A program made the translations under genes and the position numbers. A DNA stretch of 64,000 nt from Nocardioides sp. Root140. Lineage in GTDB: Bacteria > Actinomycetota > Actinomycetes > Propionibacteriales > Nocardioidaceae. The DNA lies in contig NZ_LMFI01000010.1 in the NCBI RefSeq assembly GCF_001426745.1, positions 599,422 to 663,421 on the forward strand, given 5' to 3'. How positions within the stretch are numbered: the first letter of the stretch is position 1; the number at the start of each line of letters is the position of its first letter. Below the pieces are notes generated by a model, which saw only the letters and a program-made list of their open reading frames with translations, did no database searches and was not told the DNA's origin. Below, in pieces: positions 1 to 7,974 of the stretch.

Positions 1-1193
1 GCCGTACGCCAGTCGACGGTCAACCGCAGGCGCGGCGGCACCTCGTCGGGCAACGGGATCGAGCCGTCGGACGACGTGATCGGCAGGCTGTTGCGCAGCC
101 GCGGGAGGTAGTCGCGCTCGAACGTTGCACGCTCCTTTGCCGGCACGTTGAGCAGGCCGCCGCGTTCGTGGAGGCGCTGCAATGCGTCGGGGATGCGCCG
201 GGCCAGCGGCGCCAGCAGGAGTCGCTGCATCGGGACCTGGGCCGTGGAGTTCGGCTGGGTGGGCACAGTCAGGGCCAGGCCGTGCGGGTGTCGACCGATC
301 AGGTGCACGGAGTCTCCGGTGACCAGCCGGTCGCCGTGCCAGACCCCGAGCGTCAGGCGGCTCCCCTGCTCGGCCCCAGTGAGGTCGCCAGCGAGGTCGC
401 CAGTGAGATCGCCAGTGACGTCGGCGGTCAGGTCGAGCGGTTCGTCCAGCAGCTCGACCGACGAGAGCCGGCCGTGCGGGATGAACGGCACGCCGACCTC
501 GATGGCCCGACGGAGCAGGGCCCACAGCTGCGGGCCGACGTCGCGCAGGTGGGCGCTGTCGCCGGAGACCGGGCCGATGGCGGCGGCCAGGGAGCTGAGC
601 ACGGCCACCTGCTCAGGGTCGAACTCGTCGCGGAGGTGGGCGTAGTGCAGCTGCGGCCAGCCGATGCCGGTCTTGATGAACTTCGTGCGCGCGCCCTTGC
701 GCAGCGGACGCAGGGTGACGGCCGGCGGAAGGTGCCCGGCGTACCGGCTCCGGGACGGTCGCGGCAGGTTGAACCGCAACGCCAGCCCGGGGCGGCGCGC
801 GGGTTCGGGCGGGGTGTCCTCGAGGTCGTCGAGCAGGGCGTCGAGGTCGCGGCGCCAGGTCGGCGTCGAGGGCAACGGTGGGACCCGGGCCACGGACTCA
901 CGGACGGCGAGGAACAGGGCGACCGCATGCTTGCAGTTGACTCCCACGAAGCAGCTGCAGTCGGACGACACCCTCGGCGAGACGGCCGGTGGCGTGATGA
1001 GCACGGCGACGGAGTAGGGACTCGCCTCGTTGCCGGCGACCCGGCCGACGATCTCGATCATCTCGCCGATCTCGTTCACCTCGAAGTCGAGCACCATGCC
1101 CTGGGCGGCATAGCTGCGGCCGCGCGCGAGGGCGCCCAGGTCGAACACCCCGGACAGGGTCACGCCGGTGATCGCGTCCAACATCTGGTGCAA
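1..1193 (-). CDS. SWIM zinc-finger protein, probable SNF2-type helicase partner (partial)
   Basis: This gene runs off the left edge, so only about 397 N-terminal residues are visible. A SWIM-type zinc motif CSCFVGVNCKHAV (CxC...CxH) lies roughly 85 residues in. It is followed by a long basic and acidic region ending at LRLTVDWRT at the edge. In actinobacteria this layout is usual for SWIM-containing SNF2-family ATPases, whose helicase motifs come later, so the function is inferred and the motor is not visible. The TTG start is chosen because GGAG (minus strand) sits 7 nt upstream; an in-frame ATG at 1184 is the alternative, with a 16-nt gap. A four-unit 12-bp repeat in the gene encodes a DLxG run. 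Confidence 0.65.
   Translation of the reverse strand, partial: MHQMLDAITGVTLSGVFDLGALARGRSYAAQGMVLDFEVNEIGEMIEIVGRVAGNEASPYSVAVLITPPAVSPRVSSDCSCFVGVNCKHAVALFLAVRESVARVPPLPSTPTWRRDLDALLDDLEDTPPEPARRPGLALRFNLPRPSRSRYAGHLPPAVTLRPLRKGARTKFIKTGIGWPQLHYAHLRDEFDPEQVAVLSSLAAAIGPVSGDSAHLRDVGPQLWALLRRAIEVGVPFIPHGRLSSVELLDEPLDLTADVTGDLTGDLAGDLTGAEQGSRLTLGVWHGDRLVTGDSVHLIGRHPHGLALTVPTQPNSTAQVPMQRLLLAPLARRIPDALQRLHERGGLLNVPAKERATFERDYLPRLRNSLPITSSDGSIPLPDEVPPRLRLTVDWRT
378..425. repeat. 12-bp tandem repeat inside the SWIM gene
   Basis: There are four consecutive 12-bp units of the form AGTGAGGTCGCC with a few substitutions. On the minus strand they encode a repeated Asp-Leu/Val-(Thr/Ala)-Gly tetrapeptide. 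The frame is kept, so this is a coding minisatellite that could expand or contract without breaking the gene. Confidence 0.7.
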
Positions 1194-1313
1194 CGTGTGT
1201 CTCCGCTTCCCGACCCCTCGAGTCCTTCGTGGCGCCAACGGTACGGCCCCGGACCCACGTCCGCACGGCCGTCCGCCGCGCCTGTGGATGACCGCTCAGG
1301 ACGGCGCGGGTCG

Positions 1314-1607
1314 TCAGGCGAGCAGGGCGCTCGGCACGACGGTGTCGCCGTACGGCGACTGCGCGGTCCACGACTCGTCGCCCGCGGCCGGCAGGTTCTT
1401 CTCCGTGAAGTCCTCGCGAGCGGCCACCAGCAGGTCGGGCTGCACGCCCGTGCTCTGGGTCAGCACGACGTCGAGCGGCGCCGTGAGCACTCGAAGGTGA
1501 GCCGGGCAGGCGGCACGCAGCACGGCGTACAGCTCGCCGCTGACGATCTGGTGGCGAACACTCGGCGCAGGCGTCACGAGCAGCGCTCCGTCGATGAGCT
1601 CGTCCAC
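1314..1607 (-). pseudogene. Uma2-family (DUF820) endonuclease remnant
   Basis: The frame begins DELIDGALLVTPAPSVRHQI, followed by LYAVLRAACP, APLDVVL and QPDLLVA. This is the N-terminal half of the Uma2/DUF820 PD-(D/E)XK family. About 97 residues are open from a GTG, against roughly 180 in intact members. The C-terminal half with the usual VEVLSPST and WVVDP motifs is missing: after the QPDLLVA block the protein ends within about 32 residues. The segment before ELIDG is also lost, because that DNA is now the 5' end of the divergent EF-G-like gene. The simplest reading is a decayed gene. A short functional protein cannot be ruled out. Confidence 0.55.
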
Positions 1608-1649
1608 AGGGCCTTGTGCCCGGCACCCATCTGGAGTTTCGTGGGAGGC

Positions 1650-3731
1650 ATGGCCGAGCGGCAGCCGCACAAGGACTCCCGACCACTGGACCCGCCCGCA
1701 CCCGACCGGATCCGCAACGTCGTCCTGGTCGGGCCCTCCTCGGCGGGCAAGACCACCCTGCTGGAAGGGCTGCTGAAGGAAGCCGGTGCGATCACCCGGG
1801 TGGGCACGGTCGAGGACGGCACCACGGTCTCCGACTTCGAGGAGGGCGAGCACGAGCACGGACGTTCGATGTCGCTCGCCGTGACGCCGGTGCTGTACGA
1901 CGGCGCGAAGCTCAACTTCCTCGACACCCCCGGCTACGCCGATTTCGTGGGTGAGCTGCTCGCGGGACTCCGTGCCGCCGACAGTGCACTGTTCGTCGTC
2001 GCGGCGAACGAGCAGGTCGACCGCGGCACGGTGCAGCTGTGGCGCGAGTGCGACCGGGTCGGCATGCCCCGCGCCCTCGTCGTCACCAAGCTGGACCACG
2101 CCCGCGCCGACGTGGACGCCGTCGTACGCGCGGCGCAGCAGGCCTTCGGCGACAAGGTCCTCCCGGTCCACCTCCAGAAGGGTGACCGGCTGGTCGGGCT
2201 CATCTCGGGCGACACGGACGACGACCGGGCCCAGCAGCTGCGCGGGGAGCTCATCGAGGGCGTGATCGAGGAGTCCGAGGACGAGTCGCTGATGGACCGC
2301 TACCTCGCCGGCGAGAAGATCGACGAGGACCTGCTGGTCGCCGACCTCGAGAAGGCGGTGGCCAGGGCCGCGCTCTTTCCGGTCATTCCAGTCGGCGCGA
2401 CGAACAACGTCGGCCTGCGCGAGCTGCTCGACCTGTGCGTGCGTGCGTTCCCCTCCCCCGCCGAGCACCCTGCCCGCGAGGTGTTCACGCCGGCCGGCAA
2501 GAAGGCGGACGCCCTGACCTGTGACCCGTCGGCCCCACTGGTCGCCGAGGTGATCAAGACGACCAGCGACCCCTACCTGGGCCGGGTCAGCCTGATCCGG
2601 GTGTTCTCCGGATCGTTCGACGCCGACGCCGACGTGCACGTCTCCGGGCACTTCTCGTCGTTCTTCGGGTCTGCGACCAGCCACGCCGACCATGACGACG
2701 ACGAGCGGATCGGAGGGCTGTCCTACCCCTTCGGCAAACAGCTGGTCACCGCCCGCAAGGTGGTGGCCGGCGACATCGCCGCGATCGGCCGGCTCACCAG
2801 CGCAGAGACCGGAGACACGCTGTCGTCCGTGGAACAGCCGCGGGTCCTCGAGCCCTGGCAGCTTCCCGAACCCCTGCTGCCGGTGGCGATCGAGGCAGCC
2901 ACGAAGTCCGACGAGGACAAGCTCCCCGCGGCCCTGGCCCGGCTGGCCGCCGAGGACCCGTCGCTGAAGGTCGAGAACAACACCGAGACCCGGCAGCTGG
3001 TGCTGTGGGTGCTGGGCGAGGCGCACGCCGACGCGGCCCTCGACCGGCTGCAGAGGCGCTTCGGCGTCACCGTCGAGCAGCGTGACCTGGTCGTGCCGCT
3101 GCGTGAGGCGTTCACCGTCGCTGCCAAGGGTCACGGTCGCCACGTCAAGCAGTCCGGAGGCCACGGGCAGTACGCCATCTGCGACATCGAGGTGGAGCCG
3201 TTGCCGGAGCCTGTGGGCTTCGAGTTCGTCGACAAGGTCGTCGGGGGCGCCGTACCCCGCCAGTTCATCAGCAGCGTCGAGAAGGGCGTCCGGGCGCAGA
3301 TGGAGCGCGGCGTACGCAACGGTTATCCGGTGGTGGGGCTGCGGGTGACGCTCACCGACGGGAAGTCGCACAGCGTCGACTCGTCCGACGCGGCGTTCCA
3401 GAGCGCCGGCGCGCTGGCCCTGCGTGAGGCCGCCGAGGACGGCCGGGTCGCCATGCTGGAGCCGTACGACGAGGTCTCGGTCTCGGTACCGGATGACTTC
3501 GTGGGCGCCGTGATGAGCGACCTCTCCGCACGTCACGGCCGGGTGCTGGGCACGGACAAGGTGGGCGACGACGGCACCCTGATCCGGGCACTGGTGCCGC
3601 AGCGCGAGCTGGCCCGCTACGCGATCGAGCTGCGGTCGACCACCCACGGCACCGGCAGCTTCACCCGCACCTTCGCGCACCACGAACCGATGGCCGAGGA
3701 GCACGCCCGCGACGTCACACCCCGCACGTGA
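1650..3731 (+). CDS. Elongation factor G-like GTPase (EF-G2/FusA2 type)
   Basis: The protein has 693 residues. The GTPase core carries a P-loop GPSSAGKTTL near residue 28, the G3 motif DTPGYADF near 92 and the G4 motif TKLD near 146. The switch I region reads FEEGEHEHGRSMSL, where canonical EF-G has a QERGITI-type sequence. The C-terminal half matches EF-G domains III-V (for example VKQSGGHGQYA and a domain IV/V stretch with EPYDEVSVSVP). Together these place it in the EF-G-like group known as EF-G2 or FusA2 in mycobacteria rather than the translocase encoded beside rpsL-rpsG-tuf. Its cellular role is not settled. The ATG is preceded by GGGAGG. It is divergent from the Uma2 remnant. Confidence 0.85.
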   Translation: MAERQPHKDSRPLDPPAPDRIRNVVLVGPSSAGKTTLLEGLLKEAGAITRVGTVEDGTTVSDFEEGEHEHGRSMSLAVTPVLYDGAKLNFLDTPGYADFVGELLAGLRAADSALFVVAANEQVDRGTVQLWRECDRVGMPRALVVTKLDHARADVDAVVRAAQQAFGDKVLPVHLQKGDRLVGLISGDTDDDRAQQLRGELIEGVIEESEDESLMDRYLAGEKIDEDLLVADLEKAVARAALFPVIPVGATNNVGLRELLDLCVRAFPSPAEHPAREVFTPAGKKADALTCDPSAPLVAEVIKTTSDPYLGRVSLIRVFSGSFDADADVHVSGHFSSFFGSATSHADHDDDERIGGLSYPFGKQLVTARKVVAGDIAAIGRLTSAETGDTLSSVEQPRVLEPWQLPEPLLPVAIEAATKSDEDKLPAALARLAAEDPSLKVENNTETRQLVLWVLGEAHADAALDRLQRRFGVTVEQRDLVVPLREAFTVAAKGHGRHVKQSGGHGQYAICDIEVEPLPEPVGFEFVDKVVGGAVPRQFISSVEKGVRAQMERGVRNGYPVVGLRVTLTDGKSHSVDSSDAAFQSAGALALREAAEDGRVAMLEPYDEVSVSVPDDFVGAVMSDLSARHGRVLGTDKVGDDGTLIRALVPQRELARYAIELRSTTHGTGSFTRTFAHHEPMAEEHARDVTPRT

Positions 3732-3759
3732 GGGTCGCTGCGCCGTGCAGGATGGAGGC

Positions 3760-4026
3760 ATGAATGTGTACCTCGCCTGGACCTCGGAGGCTCCCGAGGA
3801 CCTGGCCGGACCGTGGCACGAAGCGCGACCGATCGCTCCCGGCCTGCTGCTCCTGGAGAGTGCCGAGACGCTCTCGGTCGTCTATCACGCCCTGAAGTGG
3901 GCACTGCCCCAGGAGGCGTCGCTCATCGTGTCTCCTGTGCACCAGACGCCGAAGTCGCGCGGGATGGCACCCGGCACCACGTCCTGGTTGCGGAGCCGCA
4001 CCACGTCAGGCGGCGACCGGGCTTAA
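3760..4026 (+). CDS. Small protein of unknown function
   Basis: This 88-residue protein begins MNVYLAWTSEAPEDLAGPW. It has no signal peptide or membrane segment. A central stretch contains ETLSVVYHALKWALP, and the C-terminus is basic and low in structure (SWLRSRTTSGGDRA). I do not recognise the family. GGAGG lies only 1 nt before the ATG, too close to act as a ribosome-binding site for it. The start may therefore be the in-frame GTG at 3745, or translation may be leaderless. The gene is 28 bp downstream of the EF-G-like gene on the same strand and could be cotranscribed with it. Confidence 0.5.
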   Translation: MNVYLAWTSEAPEDLAGPWHEARPIAPGLLLLESAETLSVVYHALKWALPQEASLIVSPVHQTPKSRGMAPGTTSWLRSRTTSGGDRA

Positions 4027-4070
4027 CGATGAGTCAGCCGATCGACTGACCCACTCCCCACCGACAATGC

Positions 4071-4106
4071 GAACGGGCCCGACACCCGGAGGTGTCGAGC
4101 CCGTTC
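4071..4106. terminator. Bidirectional terminator hairpin
   Basis: The arms are GAACGGGCCCGACAC and GTGTCGAGCCCGTTC, 15 bp with one mismatch and a 6-nt loop. The hairpin sits between the convergent ends of the small gene and nrdJ. There is no T tract, which is normal for high-GC actinobacteria. Confidence 0.75.
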
Positions 4107-4120
4107 AGTCGTTCAGTCGA

Positions 4121-7003
4121 TCAGCTGCAGCCGGAGGTGCTTCCGCAGCCCTCGCACACGTGGCACGAGCCGGCGGGACGCATCTTGGTGCCGCAGGTGA
4201 AGCAGAGCGGGCTGTCGATCGCCGTACCGCTGATCTTCTCGAGGAGCTCGGCGGTCGTGTGCGCACCCTGGGGGGCCTCGACCACGGTCGCCTCGATCGG
4301 GGTCTCGACAGGCTCGACCACCGAGGCAGAGGTCTCGACCACCGAGTCGGTGACGAGCTCGCCGGCGGAGCCGGTCTCCTCGGCCGGCTCGTAGGACCCC
4401 GTCTCGAGGTGACGCTGACGCTCATCGGCGGAGTAGATGCCGAGCGCGGAGCGGTCCTCGAAGGACAGGTAGTCCAGGGCCAGGCGACGGAAGATGTAGT
4501 CCATGATCGACTGCGCCATCCGCACGTCGGGGTCGTCGGTCATGCCGGCCGGCTCGAAGCGCAGGTTGGTGAACTTCGAGACGTAGGTCTCGAGCGGGAC
4601 GCCGTACTGCAGGCCGATCGACACGGCGATCGAGAACGCGTCCATCACGCCGGCCAGGGTCGAGCCCTGCTTGCCCAGCTTGAGGAAGACCTCGCCGAGC
4701 TCGCCGTCGTCGTGGGCACCCGAGGTCATGTAGCCCTCGGCACCGCCGACGGTGAACGACGTGGTGCGCGAGACGCGCGACTTCGGCAGGCGCTTGCGGG
4801 TCGGGGCGTAGACGACCTTCTCCACGACCTTCTCGACAACCTCGGTCGCGGCGTTGGAGTCCTTGCCCTTGTTCTCACCCTTGCCCTCGGACAGTGGCTG
4901 GCCGACCTTCGCGTTGTCGCGGTAGATCGCGGTCGCCTTGAGACCGAGCTTCCAGGACTGCAGGTAGACGTCCTCGACGTCCTCGATCGTGGCGCTCTCC
5001 GGGAGGTTCACGGTCTTCGAGATTGCGCCCGAAAGGAACGGCTGAGCGGCGGCCATCATGCGCACGTGGCCCATCGGCTTGAGTGACCGGGCACCCATCG
5101 CGCAGTCGAAGACCTCGTAGTGCTCCTGACGGAGACCGGGCGCGTCGATCACGTGACCGTGCTCGGCGATGTGAGCCACGATCGCCTCGATCTGCTCCGG
5201 CTGGTAGCCGAGCTTCTTCAGCGCCCGCGGGATCGTCTGGTTGACGATCTGCATCGAGCCGCCGCCGACGAGCTTCTTGAACTTGACCAGCGAGAAGTCG
5301 GGCTCGATGCCGGTGGTGTCGCAGTCCATCATGAAGCCGATGGTTCCGGTCGGTGCGAGCACCGAGGCCTGCGCGTTGCGGAAGCCGTTGGCCTCACCGG
5401 TGGCGAGCACGTCGGCCCACGCCTGGGTGGCCAGCTTGTGCACCGCGAGGTCCTCGGTGTGCAGGGTGCGCACCGTGTCGTTGGCGGCCTGGTGCTTGCG
5501 CATGACCCGCTTGTGCGCGTCGGAGTTGCGGGCGTAGCCGGCGTAGGGGCCGACGATGCCGGCCAGCTCGGCCGAGCGCTTGTACGACGTGCCGGTCATC
5601 AGCGACGTGATCGCGGCAGCCATCGAGCGACCGCCGTCGGAGTCGTAGCCGAGACCCATCGCCATCAGCAGGGCGCCGAGGTTGGCGTAGCCGATGCCGA
5701 GCTGGCGGTAGTTGCGGGTGGTCTCGCCGATCGGCTCCGTCGGGAAGTCGGCGAAGCAGATCGAGATGTCCATCGCGGTGATGATGAACTCGACGGCCTT
5801 CGCGAAGAGCTCACCGTCGAAGGTGTCGTCGTCGCGGAGGAACTTCAGCAGGTTCAGCGAGGCCAGGTTGCACGACGAGTTGTCGAGCGACATGTATTCC
5901 GAGCACGGGTTGGACGCGGTGATGCGGCCGGTCTCGGGGTTGGTGTGCCAGTCGTTGATCGTGTCGTCGTACTGGAGACCCGGGTCGGCGCAGGACCAGG
6001 CGGCCTCGGAGATCTTGCGGAACAGGCCACGGGCGTCGACGGACTCGATGACCTCGCCGGTGCCGCGGGACTTCAGGCCGAACTCGGTGCCGTCCTCGAC
6101 CGCGCGCATGAACTCGTCGGTGACGCGCACCGAGTTGTTGGCGTTCTGGTACTGGACGGAGGTGATGTCCTTGCCGCCGAGGTCCATGTCGAACCCGGCG
6201 TCACGAAGGGCACGGATCTTGTGCTCCTCGTTCATCTTGGTCTCGACGAACTCCTCGATGTCGGGGTGGTCGACGTCGAGCACGACCATCTTGGCCGCAC
6301 GACGCGTGGCGCCGCCCGACTTGATGGTGCCGGCCGAGGCGTCGGCGCCGCGCATGAACGAGACCGGGCCGGACGCCGTACCGCCGGAGGAGAGGAGTTC
6401 CTTCGACGAACGGATGCGGGAGAGGTTCAGGCCGGCGCCGGAGCCGCCCTTGAAGATGAAGCCCTCTTCCTTGTACCAGTTGAGGATTGAGTCCATCGAG
6501 TCATCCACGGAGAGGATGAAGCAGGCGGAGACCTGCTGCGGGCTCGGCGTACCGACGTTGAACCAGACCGGGGAGTTGAACGAGAAGTACTGGTGCACCA
6601 GCAGCCAGGTCAGCTCGTGCTCGAAGAGCTCGGCGTCGGCCTCGGTCTCGAAGTAGCCGTGCTCCTGGCCGGCGTCGGTGTAGGTGTTCACGACGCGGTC
6701 GATGAGCTGCTTGAGGCTCCACTCACGCGCGTCGGTGCCGACGGCGCCGCGGAAGTACTTGGTGGTGACGATCGTGGAGGCGTTGACGCTCCAGAAGTCG
6801 GGGTACTCGACACCGCGCTGCTCGAAGACCGTCTCGCCGGTCTTCCAGTTCGTCTGTACGACGTCGCGCCGCTCCCAGTTGAGCTCGTCGTAGGGGTGCA
6901 CGCCCTCGGTGCTGAAGACCCGCTCGATCTTCAGCCCCTTGCTGCCGTTCCCCGTAGCGTCAGTCTGCTTCTTTGCAGTTCCGCCGCTGACCGTCTCCGT
7001 CAT
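4121..7003 (-). CDS. nrdJ: Vitamin B12-dependent (class II) ribonucleoside-diphosphate reductase
   Basis: The 960-residue enzyme makes deoxyribonucleotides using adenosylcobalamin. The active-site signature NPCSE is at residues 365-369, supplying the catalytic Asn, Cys and Glu. The C-terminus holds the Cys-rich tail CFTCGTKMRP...CHVCEGCGS of the NrdJ family, thought to re-reduce the active site. A variable acidic linker near residues 880-920 (VVEPVETP) is encoded by an actinobacterial GGTCTCGAC-type repeat, suggesting an in-frame insertion. The ATG has AGGAG just upstream. The gene follows nrdR on the same strand as in the Streptomyces nrdRJ operon. No cobalamin riboswitch was seen in the leader. 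Confidence 0.95.
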   Translation of the reverse strand: MTETVSGGTAKKQTDATGNGSKGLKIERVFSTEGVHPYDELNWERRDVVQTNWKTGETVFEQRGVEYPDFWSVNASTIVTTKYFRGAVGTDAREWSLKQLIDRVVNTYTDAGQEHGYFETEADAELFEHELTWLLVHQYFSFNSPVWFNVGTPSPQQVSACFILSVDDSMDSILNWYKEEGFIFKGGSGAGLNLSRIRSSKELLSSGGTASGPVSFMRGADASAGTIKSGGATRRAAKMVVLDVDHPDIEEFVETKMNEEHKIRALRDAGFDMDLGGKDITSVQYQNANNSVRVTDEFMRAVEDGTEFGLKSRGTGEVIESVDARGLFRKISEAAWSCADPGLQYDDTINDWHTNPETGRITASNPCSEYMSLDNSSCNLASLNLLKFLRDDDTFDGELFAKAVEFIITAMDISICFADFPTEPIGETTRNYRQLGIGYANLGALLMAMGLGYDSDGGRSMAAAITSLMTGTSYKRSAELAGIVGPYAGYARNSDAHKRVMRKHQAANDTVRTLHTEDLAVHKLATQAWADVLATGEANGFRNAQASVLAPTGTIGFMMDCDTTGIEPDFSLVKFKKLVGGGSMQIVNQTIPRALKKLGYQPEQIEAIVAHIAEHGHVIDAPGLRQEHYEVFDCAMGARSLKPMGHVRMMAAAQPFLSGAISKTVNLPESATIEDVEDVYLQSWKLGLKATAIYRDNAKVGQPLSEGKGENKGKDSNAATEVVEKVVEKVVYAPTRKRLPKSRVSRTTSFTVGGAEGYMTSGAHDDGELGEVFLKLGKQGSTLAGVMDAFSIAVSIGLQYGVPLETYVSKFTNLRFEPAGMTDDPDVRMAQSIMDYIFRRLALDYLSFEDRSALGIYSADERQRHLETGSYEPAEETGSAGELVTDSVVETSASVVEPVETPIEATVVEAPQGAHTTAELLEKISGTAIDSPLCFTCGTKMRPAGSCHVCEGCGSTSGCS
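4301..4346. repeat. GGTCTCGAC-type dispersed repeat inside nrdJ
   Basis: GGTCTCGACAGGCTCGACCA followed by CCGAGG, then a second partial unit GGTCTCGACCACCGAG, lie in frame within the linker before the Cys-rich tail. Similar short GC-rich elements are scattered through many actinobacterial genomes, and another copy interrupts the ABC-F gene in this window. Confidence 0.5.
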
Positions 7004-7100
7004 GTCTCCTCTTTCCCGAACTCCGGCTGGTGTCTTCTGATGGTGCTGATGGTGCAGATGTGACTGGTGTTTCCGAAGTCTGCGCTTCTCGTGAAGGTGC

Positions 7101-7134
7101 GCCCGGCACGCAGCTTCCCCACTACGTGCCGGGC
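7101..7134. terminator. Hairpin in the nrdR-nrdJ intergenic region
   Basis: Perfect 10-bp arms GCCCGGCACG and CGTGCCGGGC enclose a 14-nt loop, starting 10 nt after the nrdR stop. The hairpin could partly terminate transcription or protect the nrdR message end, uncoupling repressor and enzyme levels. Confidence 0.55.
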
Positions 7135-7143
7135 GGTTCTTGG

Positions 7144-7623
7144 TCAGCCCGTGGGCTGGGGCTCCGACGCGGAGGCTGGACGCTCCGCGCGAAGCATGGC
7201 GATCTCGGCCTCGAAGTCGTCGGCGGACTCGAAGGCCCGGTAGACGCTCGCGAACCGCAGGTAGGCCACCTCGTCGAGCTCGCGCAGCGGGCCCAGGATG
7301 GCGAGGCCGACCTCGTTGGCGGGCACTTCGGCCCACCCCTCGGTGCGGAGCGCGTCTTCGACCGCCTGGCCCAGACAGGCCAGCTGGTCCTCGGTGACCG
7401 GTCGACCCTTGCAGGCCTTGCGGGCACCACTGATCGCCTTGTCGCGGGTGAACGGCTCGGTCGCGCCACTGCGCTTGAGCACGGTCAACTGCATCTGCTC
7501 GACCGTGCTGAACCGCTTGTTGCACGACGGGCAGGTGCGGCGGCGGCGGATCGAGCCGCCGTCGTCGGCGACGCGGGAGTCGAGCACGCGGGTGTCGGTG
7601 CTGCGGCAGTACGGGCAGTGCAT
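7144..7623 (-). CDS. nrdR: Transcriptional repressor NrdR
   Basis: The protein has 159 residues, the usual size. The N-terminal zinc ribbon is CPYC (residues 3-6) with CPSC near residues 31-34, in the context [15 protein letters not shown]. The ATP-cone domain follows ([22 protein letters not shown]). NrdR senses ATP/dATP and represses ribonucleotide reductase genes by binding paired 16-bp NrdR boxes. A matching pair lies about 110-150 bp upstream of this start, so the operon is probably autoregulated. nrdJ follows 140 bp downstream. Confidence 0.97.
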   Translation of the reverse strand: MHCPYCRSTDTRVLDSRVADDGGSIRRRRTCPSCNKRFSTVEQMQLTVLKRSGATEPFTRDKAISGARKACKGRPVTEDQLACLGQAVEDALRTEGWAEVPANEVGLAILGPLRELDEVAYLRFASVYRAFESADDFEAEIAMLRAERPASASEPQPTG

Positions 7624-7663
7624 GTCTGGCAGCCTCCTTCACGCGTCATGATCGACTCGACGT

Positions 7664-7747
7664 TGTGGATGACGAGTCGTTTCCTGTGGACAACTTGCGG
7701 TCACATGTGGGTTCAGCACCCGGCCCCTGTGGACTAGATGTGGAAAA
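7664..7747 (-). promoter_or_regulatory. Cluster of DnaA-box-like sites upstream of nrdR
   Basis: Read on the minus strand, an exact actinobacterial DnaA box TTGTCCACA is at 7685-7693. Near matches are TAGTCCACA (7728-7736), TTTTCCACA (7739-7747) and TCATCCACA (7664-7672). Four sites within 84 bp lie in the nrdRJ leader, and two overlap the proximal NrdR box. DnaA control of ribonucleotide reductase genes is known in E. coli and B. subtilis; here it is inferred. Confidence 0.5.
7730..7745. promoter_or_regulatory. NrdR box, proximal
   Basis: The site centres on CTAGATGT (7734-7741), flanked by TGGA on each side in imperfect dyad symmetry. It lies exactly 31 bp, about three helical turns, from the second copy, the spacing expected of NrdR box pairs. 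Confidence 0.6.
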
Positions 7748-7760
7748 CCACAACGGTGTA

Positions 7761-7776
7761 ACTACTAGATGTAGTG
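7761..7776. promoter_or_regulatory. NrdR box, distal
   Basis: ACTAC-TAGAT-GTAGT has perfect 5-bp arms and an AT-rich centre, close to the known NrdR box form acaCwATATAwGtgt. It shares CTAGATGT with the proximal site. Confidence 0.65.
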
Positions 7777-7930
7777 GTAACCGTACGTCGGTCACGGAAC
7801 CGATGCAAGCCCCGCCCCTGATCAATTTCGACACCTCGGCATAACCGCAGGTCAGAGCCGAAACGGCGCCGCGACACGGCTGTCTGGACCACTCGAGTCA
7901 CAGGCGTCACAGCCGGTGGAGGCCGGTCCG

Positions 7931-7974
7931 TCACTGCAGGACATCACGCGGAATCCGCCGAATTCCCTTCAGCG
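7931..7974. repeat. 44-bp direct repeat, left copy
   Basis: It is identical to the copy at 9099-9142 at 42 of 44 positions. It covers the last 10 codons and 13 bp beyond the stop of the DUF559 gene. It contains the inverted repeat GCGGA-N-TCCGC, and one of the two mismatches between copies is the central N. Confidence 0.85.

Noticed and set aside
1650..3731. Canonical translation factor EF-G
   Set aside because: The switch I sequence and the absence of rpsL, rpsG and tuf nearby point to the EF-G2 type instead.
4067..6490. Long open frames on the plus strand opposite nrdJ
   Set aside because: They are shadows of the high-GC codon bias of nrdJ. No known protein motifs or ribosome-binding sites were found.
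7003..7900. Cobalamin riboswitch for nrdJ
   Set aside because: Neither the 140-bp gap before nrdJ nor the nrdR leader shows the conserved B12-box sequence I would expect. The leader is also short.
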